64,000 nt of DNA from Streptomyces xanthophaeus (GTDB lineage Bacteria; Actinomycetota; Actinomycetes; Streptomycetales; Streptomycetaceae): NCBI RefSeq assembly GCF_000725805.1, contig NZ_JOFT01000008.1, positions 191,767 to 255,766 on the forward strand, in the 5' to 3' direction. The translations under genes were made by a program, and so were the position numbers. Every line of letters begins with the position of its first letter. Positions within the stretch are counted from its first letter, which is position 1. The notes beneath the pieces are model-generated. The model did not search any database and was not told where the DNA came from. It saw nothing but the letters and a program-made list of their open reading frames with translations. This document shows, in pieces, positions 1 to 8,464 of this stretch.

Positions 1-419
1 ACCCACTGGGCGACTGCGTAGTTCTGCTCGATGGCGACCGGGTAGCGGGCCTCGGGCGAGAGGTCGTACTCGGGGAAGACCACGGCCGCCCCGGCGCCGA
101 CGGCGAGTTCGCGCACGAGGCGGTCATGGGTCCGGGCGTTGCCGAAGACCCATCCCGCGCCGTGGATGTAGAGGATGACCGGCAGGGGGCCGACGGCTCC
201 GCGGGGACGGACGATGCGGGTGCGGACCTCCCCGGTGGGTCCGCCCTGGACGGTGACCCATTCCTCGTCGACGGCGGGCAGGGTCACGCCCTCGCCGCTC
301 TGGACGTCGTCCACGGCCTTGCGTCCGTCGGCGACGGGGATCTGGTAGAGGAAGGGCGGCTGGGCGGTGGCGTCGGCGAAGGCCTGGGCTGCTGGCTCCA
401 GGACCGGCTGGTTCGGCAC
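1..419 (-). CDS. Alpha/beta hydrolase (HSL/carboxylesterase type), C-terminus beyond window edge
   Basis: About 139 N-terminal residues are visible before the frame leaves the window at base 1. They contain the oxyanion-hole motif HGAGW (about residues 86-90, usually HGGGW) in the context VILYIHGAGWVFG, followed by the family segment PEYDLSPEARYP (about 116-127). These two blocks mark the hormone-sensitive-lipase branch of serine esterases acting on short esters or carboxyl lactones. The catalytic Ser, Asp and His lie outside the window. The start is GTG 419, with the purine run AAAGAGAG a few bases upstream. The substrate cannot be inferred. Confidence 0.85.
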   Translation of the reverse strand, partial: MPNQPVLEPAAQAFADATAQPPFLYQIPVADGRKAVDDVQSGEGVTLPAVDEEWVTVQGGPTGEVRTRIVRPRGAVGPLPVILYIHGAGWVFGNARTHDRLVRELAVGAGAAVVFPEYDLSPEARYPVAIEQNYAVAQW

Positions 420-556
420 GGCGGATCTCTCTTTCGAAGGAGACGGGGTGCGTGGGCCGCGTACAGGATCACGCCGGTGACCGCTCCCGGCCGGGAGACG
501 GCACGGCGCGGAGCGCGATGACGCGCGAACGGCGGACGGCGGACGGCTGCGCGGGA

Positions 557-599
557 CCCGGCCGTTCCGGGCGAAGGGGGTGCGCCCGGAACGGCCGGG
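557..599. terminator. Perfect 17-bp stem-loop, probable terminator
   Basis: CCCGGCCGTTCCGGGCG (557-573) is repeated exactly in inverted form at 583-599 with a 9-nt loop. It lies in the 294-bp space between the hydrolase start (419) and the end of the isochorismatase-like remnant (714). There is no T-run, as is usual for Streptomyces hairpin terminators. Nothing else recognisable lies in 420-713. Confidence 0.75.
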
Positions 600-713
600 C
601 CGGTCGGTGGCACGGCGCTCGGCGCCGTGCGGCGGGCAAGCTGAGGGCGCAGGGACGCCGCGGTGCGGGACGAGCCGGGTGAGCAGGCCGCTGCCGACGG
701 CCGGGGACGACCA

Positions 714-1214
714 TCACGGCGGGTACGGCGCCCGGACGGACGGCCCGGTCGCCGAGGCCGGTCGCGGCGAGCGGCGCGAGCAGGCCGACGGACGGCAGCC
801 GGCCCGATCCGGTGGGGCCGGCGCCCGGGGCGAGGACGGTGAGGGTTCCGCCGCGGAACCCGGCCGCGCCCCCGTCGAGAGCCCTGCCGGCCAGGAAGCT
901 CTGCCGGCCGCGTGCGCGCCGATGACGGCCTGCGCGTACACGACGCCCAGGCCGTACGCACCCGCATGGGCCTTCACGATCTCCATGACCGCGGGGTACG
1001 TCCCCTGCCGCGCCCAGTCGCGCTGGAGCTCCGGCAGCACCTGCACCCAGGTGACGGGCACGGCCCCGGCGGCCGGCATCCGCTGGCAGGCGTGCTCATG
1101 GGCGGCCTGGGTGACGCCACCGGGGGCATCGGCGACCACGTAGACCTCGTAGCCCTGCTCCAGCGCGGACAGCTCGGGCATGACCAGGCAGACCTCGCTC
1201 CACAGACCGGACAG
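714..1214 (-). pseudogene. Truncated isochorismatase-like hydrolase (YcaC family), C-terminal half only
   Basis: The minus frame reads SGLWSEVCLVMPELSALEQG and then YEVYVVADAPGGVTQAAHE, AGAVPVTWVQVLPELQRDWAR and IVKAHAGAYGLG. This is the recognisable C-terminal half of YcaC-type isochorismatase-like hydrolases, including the conserved WSEVC segment that carries the nucleophile cysteine. The full family protein is about 200-210 residues. The first roughly 110, with the catalytic Asp and Lys, are absent, and no matching coding sequence is seen upstream in any frame (1215-1437). The frame also runs on past the normal C-terminus into about 50 low-complexity residues before the stop at 714. I read this as a decayed gene. 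A short ATG 1181 product could be made but should be inactive. Confidence 0.7.
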
Positions 1215-1437
1215 GAGTGATGTCGAACATGAGGGGTGTCCTCTCGGAGCGGTCCGGAAGTCACCGGCCGCGTCCCCGCGGCTCGGCGCACCCCCAAGCT
1301 ATGACCGCCCCGGCCCCCCGACTTTCCCCCCAGCGCCCCGGCACTGGCACGAGCGTGCACACCGGCGCCCGCGGGCACCAGGACCGGCCCGCCCCGGGCG
1401 CGGCACGCGCAGTCCCCGCGCCGCTACGGGCGCCCCG

Positions 1438-2268
1438 TCACGGCGCGATCGGGAGCTGGCGCTTGTGCTCGGTGAGGCGGTAGCGGCGGACGATCGTGTC
1501 GAAGGCGCGCGCGTCGACCGGCTTGCCCTCCAGGAAGTCGTCGATCTCGTCGTACGTGACGCCGAGCGCGTCCTCGTCGGCCTTGCCCGGGTCCAGCGTC
1601 TCCAGGTCCGCCGTGGGGGTCTTCCACACCAGCTCGGCGGGCGCGCCCAGCAGGTCGGCGCAGGCACGCACCCGGCGCTTGGTGAGGCCGGTGAGCGGGA
1701 CCACGTCGGCCGCGCCGTCGCCGAACTTGGTGAAGAAGCCGGAAACGGCCTCGGCCGCGTGGTCGGTGCCGACGACCAGGCCGTCCTGCGCCCCGGCCAC
1801 CGCGTACTGGGCGATCATGCGCTGGCGGGCCTTGATGTTGCCCTGGACGAAGTCCTGGTGGTGGGCGTCCCGGAAGACGGTGCCGCCCGCCAGGGCGGCT
1901 TCCAGGGCGGCGTCGCTCGCGGGCTTGACGTCCACGGTCAGCACCTGGTCCGCCCCGATGAAACCGAGGGCGAGCTGGGCGTCCCGCTCGTCGGCCTGGA
2001 CCCCGTAGGGCAGCCGCATCGCGTAGAAGCTCGCGTCGTGGCCGGCCGCGCGGGCCCGCTCCACGGCGAGCTGGCAGAGCCGGCCCGCGGTGGTGGAGTC
2101 CACGCCTCCGCTGATTCCGAGCACCAGGGAGCGCAGTCCGGTGGAGGTGAGCCGCTCGGTGAGGAAGGCCACCCGGCGCTCGATCTCCACCTGCGCGTCG
2201 AAGGTCTCCGACACCTGGAGTTCTCGGGCTATCTCCTGCTGCAGGGCGGTGGACGCCGGCTGGCTCAC
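1438..2268 (-). CDS. nadE: NH3-dependent NAD+ synthetase
   Basis: 276-residue cytoplasmic enzyme that amidates nicotinic acid adenine dinucleotide with ammonia and ATP, the last step of NAD synthesis. The ATP pyrophosphatase P-loop SGGVDST is at about residues 53-59. The conserved KARQRMIAQY, VVGTDHAAEA and FTKFGDGAAD segments follow, and the length fits the ammonia-dependent form without a glutaminase domain. The start is GTG 2268, chosen because GAGGAG lies 6 nt upstream. The frame is open for another 56 codons upstream, but those encode no family sequence. It is a single gene with no cotranscribed neighbour. Confidence 0.95.
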   Translation of the reverse strand: MSQPASTALQQEIARELQVSETFDAQVEIERRVAFLTERLTSTGLRSLVLGISGGVDSTTAGRLCQLAVERARAAGHDASFYAMRLPYGVQADERDAQLALGFIGADQVLTVDVKPASDAALEAALAGGTVFRDAHHQDFVQGNIKARQRMIAQYAVAGAQDGLVVGTDHAAEAVSGFFTKFGDGAADVVPLTGLTKRRVRACADLLGAPAELVWKTPTADLETLDPGKADEDALGVTYDEIDDFLEGKPVDARAFDTIVRRYRLTEHKRQLPIAP

Positions 2269-2515
2269 GGCTGCTCCTCGTCGTCGTTCGTGGTGCGTGG
2301 TTTCGTGGTGCGCTGTCCCGTCGACCCTAGTCGAACCGGGGCTGGCGGATCCGCCGCCCGTACGCGGTGCGCCGCTCCCCCGGGCAGCCGACCCGGTGCG
2401 AATGCCCGTTCGATCCCATGGTGGCCGGTATGGCATGCTGCCAGGCGGTGATCACCCTCACCGCGCCCACCCCCGCTGACGGGTGACCGCCGACAGCTGA
2501 CCGCCCGGAGACCCG

Positions 2516-3088
2516 TTGCTTCCTGTGCCGTACCCCGATCACCTCCGGCGTCTCGCCGAGAGCGCCCTCGCCGCCGTTCCGGCCACCGAGGCCGAGGAGG
2601 TCTACGCGCTCTCCTTCCTGCTCTGGCACGAGCAGGACGACCCGCGCCTGCCGGTCCTGACGATCGGGTACAACACGGAGACCCGGGCCCGGCTCAGCCT
2701 CCAGGGGGCGAGTGACCCGCAGGAGGCCCGCTGGAACTACGCCTTCTGGATCCAGAACGAGCTGGCGGTGGCCGGCGACCCCGCGGAGGACCCTGCCGGC
2801 GCCGCTGCCCGCGAGGAGTGGATCCGTGCGCTCGGGCTCTGGTACGAGGAGCCGCAGAACCCCGCCGACGCGGCGGATGACGGGCGGATCGAGGCCCGTT
2901 TCCGCGAGGCCTGCTGCCTCCTCGCCCGCACCCTCCACACGACCGGTGTCATCGAACGCTCCCTCGGCCGGACCGTGCCCGTGATCGTCCACGAGCTGGA
3001 GTACGACGAGGAGACCGCGCGGCTGACCGAAGCAGCCAACCCGCCCGGCCTCGCTGACGCGTTCACCGACTGGGTCCGCCACGGCTGA
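2516..3088 (+). CDS. Conserved hypothetical protein, about 190 aa
   Basis: Soluble, acidic protein with no signal peptide or membrane segment and no motif I can name. Sequence blocks such as SFLLWHEQDDPRLPVLTIGY and ARWNYAFWIQNEL look like a folded globular domain of the kind often annotated as hypothetical in Streptomyces. The assumed start is TTG 2516, five bases after GGAG. GTG 2525 is the alternative. It is divergent from nadE, so the 247-bp gap 2269-2515 should hold both promoters, but I see no convincing hexamers there. Confidence 0.7.
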   Translation: MLPVPYPDHLRRLAESALAAVPATEAEEVYALSFLLWHEQDDPRLPVLTIGYNTETRARLSLQGASDPQEARWNYAFWIQNELAVAGDPAEDPAGAAAREEWIRALGLWYEEPQNPADAADDGRIEARFREACCLLARTLHTTGVIERSLGRTVPVIVHELEYDEETARLTEAANPPGLADAFTDWVRHG

Positions 3089-3198
3089 GGGCCCTCGGGG
3101 CGCGGGACACCGCCAGCGGGTGCGCGGTGCACCCACATGGGGGAAGCTGAGGGTGGCCGCAACGCCGGCGGCGGACAGACGGGCGAGGAAGGTCCTTC

Positions 3199-3699
3199 GT
3201 GAACGTTTCAGCAGGTGACCGGCCCGCACGCGCGGGCGGACGGCACAGGGCACGGACCGCGACACTGCTGTGCACCGTGGCGGCCCTGGCGGCCGCGGTG
3301 ATCCCGGCCTCCGCGCACACCGGTACGGCCTCCCCACCCTCCGCACCTTCCCGGGTCGTGGAGCCTCTCGTGGTCGTCGACTGCTTCTCCGAGGCCCAGG
3401 TGCGTCCCGACGAGTACCTGCTGGCCTGCGGGGACGGCAACAACCGCCTCGTCGATCTGGACTGGAACACCTGGGGGCCGCGGACCGCGACGGCCACCGG
3501 CACCGACATGGTGAACGACTGCCGCCCCTACTGCGCGGCGGGCCGCTTCCACTCCTACCCGGTGAAGGTGACCCTCGGTAATCCGGAGGCCTGGCCGGAC
3601 CGGCCCGGCGTCCAGCGCTTCACCACCATCCGGCTCGTGTACACCGACACGGCACCCGACCCCGTCCCCAAGGACGTCACCTACAAACTCGTATGGTGA
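3199..3699 (+). CDS. Secreted hypothetical protein
   Basis: 166-residue protein with an N-terminal signal peptide: basic start, then the hydrophobic run LLCTVAALAAAVIP and cleavage near ASAHT. The mature part is small, has four cysteines (in VVDCF, LACGDG, NDCRPYC) and carries a DGNNRLVDLDWNTWGP block common in small secreted actinomycete proteins of unknown function. GTG 3199 follows GGAAGG at good spacing. It ends 28 bp before the next gene, so cotranscription is likely. Confidence 0.75.
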   Translation: MNVSAGDRPARAGGRHRARTATLLCTVAALAAAVIPASAHTGTASPPSAPSRVVEPLVVVDCFSEAQVRPDEYLLACGDGNNRLVDLDWNTWGPRTATATGTDMVNDCRPYCAAGRFHSYPVKVTLGNPEAWPDRPGVQRFTTIRLVYTDTAPDPVPKDVTYKLVW

Positions 3700-3727
3700 G
3701 GGGATCCACGGGCGGCAGGAGCAAGGT

Positions 3728-4798
3728 GTGACAGGGGACGGGGCTTCGGGCGGACAGCTCGACGAGCTCGCGGTGTTCGCTCTGGAGCATGCGCACGACC
3801 GCCTGGCCGACGGAGGCCGGGGCGCGGCGGCGGTGTTCCTCTTCGCCGACGACGTCGAGGACCGGTACCTGTACACCTTCGCGGAGCTCGCCGAGGCCCG
3901 CCTGCACCTGGCCGATCCTGCCCACGGCTACCTGCGGTGCGCGCTGGCCTGGAGCCCCGGCCCCGGGGTGTACGGCGTCCAGGCACAGGAGCTGGGCAGC
4001 AGCACCTCCTTCACACTGATCCGGCGTGCGCCGCTGGGCGAGACCGTACGCACCGCGGGCGCGGGCCCGCTGCTACCGGCTCCCCGGCTGGCGGCGGAAT
4101 CGCATTCCGAGGCGCATACGGAAGCGGATCAGGCCCATCTCGATGAGATCGGGGAGATCGAGGACAAGATCGAGCGGGCGGTCGAGTCCGGGGCGGGGCT
4201 TTCCGAGGCGGGGCTTTCCGAGGCGGAGGACCGGATGGGCCGGTGGATCCGCCGCGCGGGCGAGGCCGAGTGGGCGGCCGTCGAGAAGTGGGCACGCCGC
4301 CGTCTGCCCGCGGACCGTTCGGAGCACGAGGGGGCGGGCGAAGCCGTCCCCGAAGAAGACCGGGCCGGGCTCGGGGCCCGCACTCCGGGCCGTTACGTGA
4401 TCACCTTCCACCAGGGCGGTCCCGCGACGGGCCCCGAGGCGGCCCTCGCCACCTGGGACCAGGTGGCCCGCCGGGCCCGTGAACTCCTCGGCCCCGGCAC
4501 CACCTCGGCAGCGGCCGGAACGGCTCTGGAGGATCCGGCCGACGGGCTCCGGCTGACCCTGTGCCGGGACTCGGGGACGTACGAGCTGTCGGCCCCCTTG
4601 CAGGACGGAGCCCCACCGGTGCCCGCCGTGCTGGAGAAGCTCTACGAGCTGGCCCTGACCGTCCAGTTGGAGTCCGGCCGGCGCGCGGTCGACCCGCAGG
4701 TCGGCTGGTACATCGACCGCGCCGCCGGAGCGACCTGGTCCAGGCGCCTGCGCCTCTTCTTCCGCGCGGCCCGGCCCTCCCGCCCCGACCGGCCGTAG
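3728..4798 (+). CDS. Hypothetical protein with acidic low-complexity middle
   Basis: 356 residues, no signal peptide. The N-terminal part (1-110) and C-terminal part (about 220-356) look globular. The middle is charged, Glu/Ala-rich and partly helical. A 15-bp direct duplication (4193-4207 and 4208-4222) encodes the repeated segment AGLSE AGLSE. No family is recognised. GTG 3728 is preceded by GGAG. It is convergent with the DUF2071 gene, only 10 bp apart. Confidence 0.65.
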   Translation: MTGDGASGGQLDELAVFALEHAHDRLADGGRGAAAVFLFADDVEDRYLYTFAELAEARLHLADPAHGYLRCALAWSPGPGVYGVQAQELGSSTSFTLIRRAPLGETVRTAGAGPLLPAPRLAAESHSEAHTEADQAHLDEIGEIEDKIERAVESGAGLSEAGLSEAEDRMGRWIRRAGEAEWAAVEKWARRRLPADRSEHEGAGEAVPEEDRAGLGARTPGRYVITFHQGGPATGPEAALATWDQVARRARELLGPGTTSAAAGTALEDPADGLRLTLCRDSGTYELSAPLQDGAPPVPAVLEKLYELALTVQLESGRRAVDPQVGWYIDRAAGATWSRRLRLFFRAARPSRPDRP

Positions 4799-4808
4799 CC
4801 CCGCAGGG

Positions 4809-5582
4809 TCAGGGAGTGGGGATGCCGCCGGGGCGGCGGGGCGGGCGGCCGAAGCGGACGGGGACGCCCGGCGAGTACAGCACGCTCACGGGAGGCGCGG
4901 CCGGCGCGGGCAGTCCCGCGGCGGTGATCAGGTCCTCGTCGCAGCCGAGGAGTTCGGCGCGGTGCAGCGGCCAGCGGGGGTGGGCGTTGGGAAGGTACAG
5001 CGGTCTGCCGAAGAAGGCGCTGTGCATGCCCCAGCGGGCGGTCAGGAAGTGTTCGAGCGCGGTGGGCTCGGCGATCGGATCGCCGACCCGCACGGAGATC
5101 CTGCTGTGCGCGCCCCGCGGGCCGGGCCAGCGGCGGGTGCTGGTGTAGGTGACGGTGGGGCCTTCGTGGCGTACGGCCATCCGCGACCAGACGTACGGGA
5201 GCCGGAACACGGACCGCGCGACGGCCACGGGGACCAGCCGGGAGGCGTCGAGCGAGCGGAAGACCACGCCGCGGCGTCCGTGGGCGTCCACGGAGTAGAG
5301 GCGGACGTTGGTCTCGGGGAAGCTGCCGAGGTAGGGGATCCCCGGCAGGCGGAACCAGCCGACGCGGTGCATCCGGAAGGCGACGAGGCCCACGTACGTG
5401 ACCCCGTCCAGGATGTCGGGCACCGTGCCCGCCGGAAGCAGCGGGGCGACGTCGGCGGGGTCGGCGGCCCAGTGCAGGAAGGCCAGGTCGAGCCAGGACT
5501 GGGTGAGGAGGGGACGGTCCGCCGCGTGCGGCGGATCGGGAGTCACTGGTTCCGGGTCCACGGTGCGCGGCGGCTTCGGCAT
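4809..5582 (-). CDS. DUF2071 (YqjF-type) family protein
   Basis: 257 residues. The pattern LTQSWLDLAFLHWAADPADV near the N-terminus, then ALLPAGTVPDILDGVTYVGL and a conserved NVRLYSVDAHGRRGVVFRSL, identifies DUF2071, a fold related to acetoacetate decarboxylase and usually of unknown substrate. ATG 5582 is the start. It has no partner gene on this strand, so role and substrate are not inferable. Confidence 0.85.
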   Translation of the reverse strand: MPKPPRTVDPEPVTPDPPHAADRPLLTQSWLDLAFLHWAADPADVAPLLPAGTVPDILDGVTYVGLVAFRMHRVGWFRLPGIPYLGSFPETNVRLYSVDAHGRRGVVFRSLDASRLVPVAVARSVFRLPYVWSRMAVRHEGPTVTYTSTRRWPGPRGAHSRISVRVGDPIAEPTALEHFLTARWGMHSAFFGRPLYLPNAHPRWPLHRAELLGCDEDLITAAGLPAPAAPPVSVLYSPGVPVRFGRPPRRPGGIPTP

Positions 5583-5761
5583 CGTTCCAGTATCCGGGAG
5601 CGGACGGGGCTGCGGGGCGGCCGCGATCCGTCGGATGCGGGCAGCGTGAACCCCGCGCGCCCGGGGTAATGGACGGTCACGGTGAGTACCGCCCTCGCTC
5701 CCGGGTTCGCCCGGCCCCGGTCCCCGCCCCGCTCGCGTCTGTTCACACCGGAGGAGTCCTC

Positions 5762-6013
5762 ATGGCCGTGCTCTCCACGATCGCCGTGGTTCTCGGTGCC
5801 TGGTGCGCCGCCAGCGTCCTCACCGCCGCGTTGTACGTCGGCCTGCGCACCGGCATGGTCCGACGGCAGCGGGCCCTGGCGTCCGTACCGCGCCCGGTGG
5901 CCGGCGGGGTGGTGTACCGCGGACCGGTGGAACGGGTGGCCGTACGGCGGGCGCCTGCGCTGCGCTCCTGCGTGCGGCCGGGCCGCACCCGGGCCGGAAC
6001 GGTCGGTCCGTGA
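5762..6013 (+). CDS. Small membrane protein, 83 aa
   Basis: One hydrophobic segment at the N-terminus (AVLSTIAVVLGAWCAASVLTA) followed by an Arg-rich cytoplasmic tail. ATG 5762 is chosen because GGAGGAG sits 5-6 nt upstream. The longer frame from 5669 has no ribosome site and encodes a Pro/Arg-rich stretch. The function is unknown. Confidence 0.6.
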   Translation: MAVLSTIAVVLGAWCAASVLTAALYVGLRTGMVRRQRALASVPRPVAGGVVYRGPVERVAVRRAPALRSCVRPGRTRAGTVGP

Positions 6014-6177
6014 GTCCTGTCGCGGCCTGTGGTGCGGGCGTCAACGAGGCGTCCCACAGAGGGGTTTGAGCCTCGGTATCCTGAAACGATCGCCGTATGG
6101 CCCGGATCACAGCGGCTTTCCGGAGTGCTCCCCCGATTGCGCCCGAGGGCCTCGTGGCCGACGGGTACGGTTTGGCC

Positions 6178-6912
6178 ATGGATGTTTCCGGAACACGTGC
6201 TGCCGACGACCGCACCGGGCCGTCGGGGCTCCTGAGGACCACCGCGCGCCGACTTCTCGTGACACTGGGCGCCGGGGGGCTGTCCCTGGAGGCGGTCGCC
6301 GAGGCCGCCGGTCTGCCGCTCGCCGACGTGGAGGCCGTCTTCCCGCACCGGGACGACCTGCTGACCGCGCTGGTCATCGACGCCTACGACGGCTCCGCAG
6401 CGGCGATGGAAGAGGCGGACCGGGCCGCGGTGGCCGCCGGGGCGTCCGCGGGTGCACGGCTCCTGGCCGTGACCCGCGCGCTGCGGGAGTGGTCCTTCGC
6501 GCACACCGGCGAGTTCACGCTGATCTACGGTTCACCCGTGCCGGGCTACCACGCCCCGCAGGAGACCGTGCCGCCCGCCTCGCGCACCCCCGCCGTGCTG
6601 GGCGCCGTCGTGCGTGCGGCGCTGGAGGCCGGTGAACTCACACCGCCGCGGCGCGTGGTGCCCGGTCCGCCGCTGCTCCGTCCGGAGGCCGTGGAAGCCT
6701 TCGGCGGTGTGCCGGGGGCTCCGTTCTCGGACGTCATCGAGCGTGGCATCGTGCTGTGGAGCAGCCTGATCGGGCTCCTGGTGTTCCAGGTCTTCAGCCG
6801 TACCCACGACAGCGTCCGCGACGAGTCCGCCTACTTCGACTTCGCCATCGCCGTGGCGGCCGAGGGCATCGGGCTGGAGGTCCCCCTGGACGAGAAGACC
6901 CTCACCGACTAG
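6178..6912 (+). CDS. TetR-family transcriptional regulator (WHG-type C-terminal domain)
   Basis: 244 residues from ATG 6178. The DNA-binding helix-turn-helix is about residues 35-56 (LSLEAVAEAAGLPLADVEAV, then FPHRDDLL). The ligand domain has the REWSFAHTGEFTLIYGSPVPGY block typical of the TetR C-terminal WHG group. An upstream in-frame ATG at 6097 would add 27 residues; neither start has a clear ribosome site. The next gene begins 67 bp downstream on the same strand and may be a target. Confidence 0.85.
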   Translation: MDVSGTRAADDRTGPSGLLRTTARRLLVTLGAGGLSLEAVAEAAGLPLADVEAVFPHRDDLLTALVIDAYDGSAAAMEEADRAAVAAGASAGARLLAVTRALREWSFAHTGEFTLIYGSPVPGYHAPQETVPPASRTPAVLGAVVRAALEAGELTPPRRVVPGPPLLRPEAVEAFGGVPGAPFSDVIERGIVLWSSLIGLLVFQVFSRTHDSVRDESAYFDFAIAVAAEGIGLEVPLDEKTLTD

Positions 6913-6979
6913 TGCTGCGGTCACAGCACTGGATCCACCGACAGCCTGCCGCGAGCGCGGCACCGGCGGGAATCAGGCC

Positions 6980-8137
6980 GTGAACACCACCAGAACCCTC
7001 TGCTTCGTCATCGCGGCGCTCTCGTCCTACGCCGCCCTCGTCTACCGGCTGGTCCAAGTCCGGCGCAGCTGGCGGGACAACGCCTACCGGACGCTGGTCG
7101 TCACCCTGCTGCTCCAGTGCCTCACCTTCACGATGGGGGCCGTCGCCATGGCGGGCGACAGCTTCCTGGGCGTCGGCAACCTCGCCATCCTGCTCATGCA
7201 CGTGTCGGCGGTCGCCTTCTGCGTCAGCGCCCAGATCATCCTGCTGCGCTGGGCGACCGCGACCGAGGAAGCGGTGCGCAAGGCCCGTTACTGGCTGATC
7301 ACCGGCATCACGCTGAGCGCGGTCCTCGTGGCGCTCTTCTTCGTCGCCGACGGCCCGTCCCGGCCTGCGACGGACTTCAACACCGGCAGCGGCCAGCCGC
7401 TGGTCCTCACCTACCTCCTGGTCTTCATCGTGTCCCAGGCGGTCCCGTGCGTGACCATCTTCCGCCAGTGCGGCCCCTATGCCCGGATGACCGGCAAGGC
7501 CTCGCTGCGCCAGGCCCTGCGGATGCTCTCCGTCGCCGCGGTCATCCTCTTCCTCTACTGCCTGTGCAGGACGGTGAACATCCTCACCGGCGCGTGGGGC
7601 ATCGACATCGGCGTGTGGCAGCTGGCGTCGAACGTCTTCAGCGCGCTGGGCATCGTCACGCTCTCGCTCAGCCTGACGATCTCCTCGTGGGAGGCGCCCG
7701 CCGCCAAACTGGTGGACTGGGCGCGCAGTTACCGTGCCTACCGGGCGCTGTACCCGCTGTGGCGGGACCTGTACGAGTCCTCGCCTGACATCGTCCTGGA
7801 GCCGCCCGGCGCGGCTTCGGTCTCCGACCTCAACTACCGGCTCCACCGGCGGGTCATCGAAATACGCGACGGGTGGCGGGACTTGCGTCCGTACATCGAC
7901 CGCACCGCGCAGGGCGCCGAGGGAGCGGGCCCCAAAGCGAGCGAGGAGTACCGGCAGGCTTTCGCCGAAGCGGCGCAGATCAAGCAGGCGTTGCACGCCA
8001 AGCGCACCGGGACCATCCCGGACGACAACAAGGACGAGGGGGACTTCGACGACCGCGACACCGACAACTTCACCGCGGAAGTCGCCTGGCTCACCAAGGT
8101 CGCATCCGTTTATCGTAAGCTCAGTAAAGCGGGTTGA
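6980..8137 (+). CDS. MAB_1171c-family / DUF6545 multi-pass membrane protein
   Basis: 385 residues with about seven membrane segments in the first 240 residues and a cytoplasmic C-terminal domain (about 245-385) containing YPLWRDLYESSPDIVLEP and YRLHRRVIEIRDGWRDLRPY. These are the hallmarks of the actinobacterial MAB_1171c putative transporter family with a DUF6545 tail. Members are very often next to XRE regulators and ImmA/IrrE peptidases, as here (8465 and 8902), commonly close to biosynthetic clusters. The biochemical role is unknown. GTG 6980 is the start. A strong hairpin follows the stop. Confidence 0.85.
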   Translation: MNTTRTLCFVIAALSSYAALVYRLVQVRRSWRDNAYRTLVVTLLLQCLTFTMGAVAMAGDSFLGVGNLAILLMHVSAVAFCVSAQIILLRWATATEEAVRKARYWLITGITLSAVLVALFFVADGPSRPATDFNTGSGQPLVLTYLLVFIVSQAVPCVTIFRQCGPYARMTGKASLRQALRMLSVAAVILFLYCLCRTVNILTGAWGIDIGVWQLASNVFSALGIVTLSLSLTISSWEAPAAKLVDWARSYRAYRALYPLWRDLYESSPDIVLEPPGAASVSDLNYRLHRRVIEIRDGWRDLRPYIDRTAQGAEGAGPKASEEYRQAFAEAAQIKQALHAKRTGTIPDDNKDEGDFDDRDTDNFTAEVAWLTKVASVYRKLSKAG

Positions 8138-8230
8138 GAGCTCCCACCCGGTCTGCCCCCCGTCAGGCCGGGCGGGTTTCCCCGTGCGCACCCCCCAGTA
8201 CCCCCCAGTACTCCCGATGTTTTCCGTCTC

Positions 8231-8260
8231 GGGCCGGGCGGGTGCGTACCCGCCCGGCCC
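8231..8260 (+). terminator. Stem-loop terminator after the DUF6545 gene
   Basis: GGGCCGGGCGGGT (8231-8243) pairs perfectly with ACCCGCCCGGCCC (8248-8260) across a 4-nt loop. It lies about 95 bp after the stop at 8137, in the 327-bp space before the XRE gene. A short tandem repeat ACCCCCCAGT x2 lies just upstream (about 8190-8209). Confidence 0.7.
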
Positions 8261-8338
8261 GGCCCCCATCCCCCGAGGGCCGGCCCGGACAGGGCCGAGA
8301 CAACCACCAGCGAACTCGACTACCCCCGTAAGCGAAGT

Positions 8339-8407
8339 TAGCTGGCAGCTATCGGCGAGGTCCACGGTGGCGGACTCTCGGCAGATTGTCAACTGACCGC
8401 TAATCTG
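8339..8407. promoter_or_regulatory. AT-richer control region with nested palindromes upstream of the XRE gene
   Basis: TAGCTGGCAGCTA at 8339-8351 is a perfect odd palindrome. A second element has CAGATT (8382-8387) and AATCTG (8402-8407) flanking GTCAACTGAC (8388-8397). A TTGTCA hexamer inside it could serve as a -35. This stretch has clearly lower GC than its surroundings and ends about 60 bp before the XRE start, so it is a plausible promoter with operators for that regulator. Exact promoter boxes cannot be fixed by eye. Confidence 0.45.
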
Positions 8408-8464
8408 TAAAACTGTTGGATAGCTGAGGGCAATGCCGAGGAGGTGACGGAAGGAGGATTCGCA

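Noticed and set aside
1181..1229. ATG near 1229 as start of a full-length gene
   Set aside because: That ATG is in a different frame from the isochorismatase-like sequence, and no N-terminal family domain precedes it.
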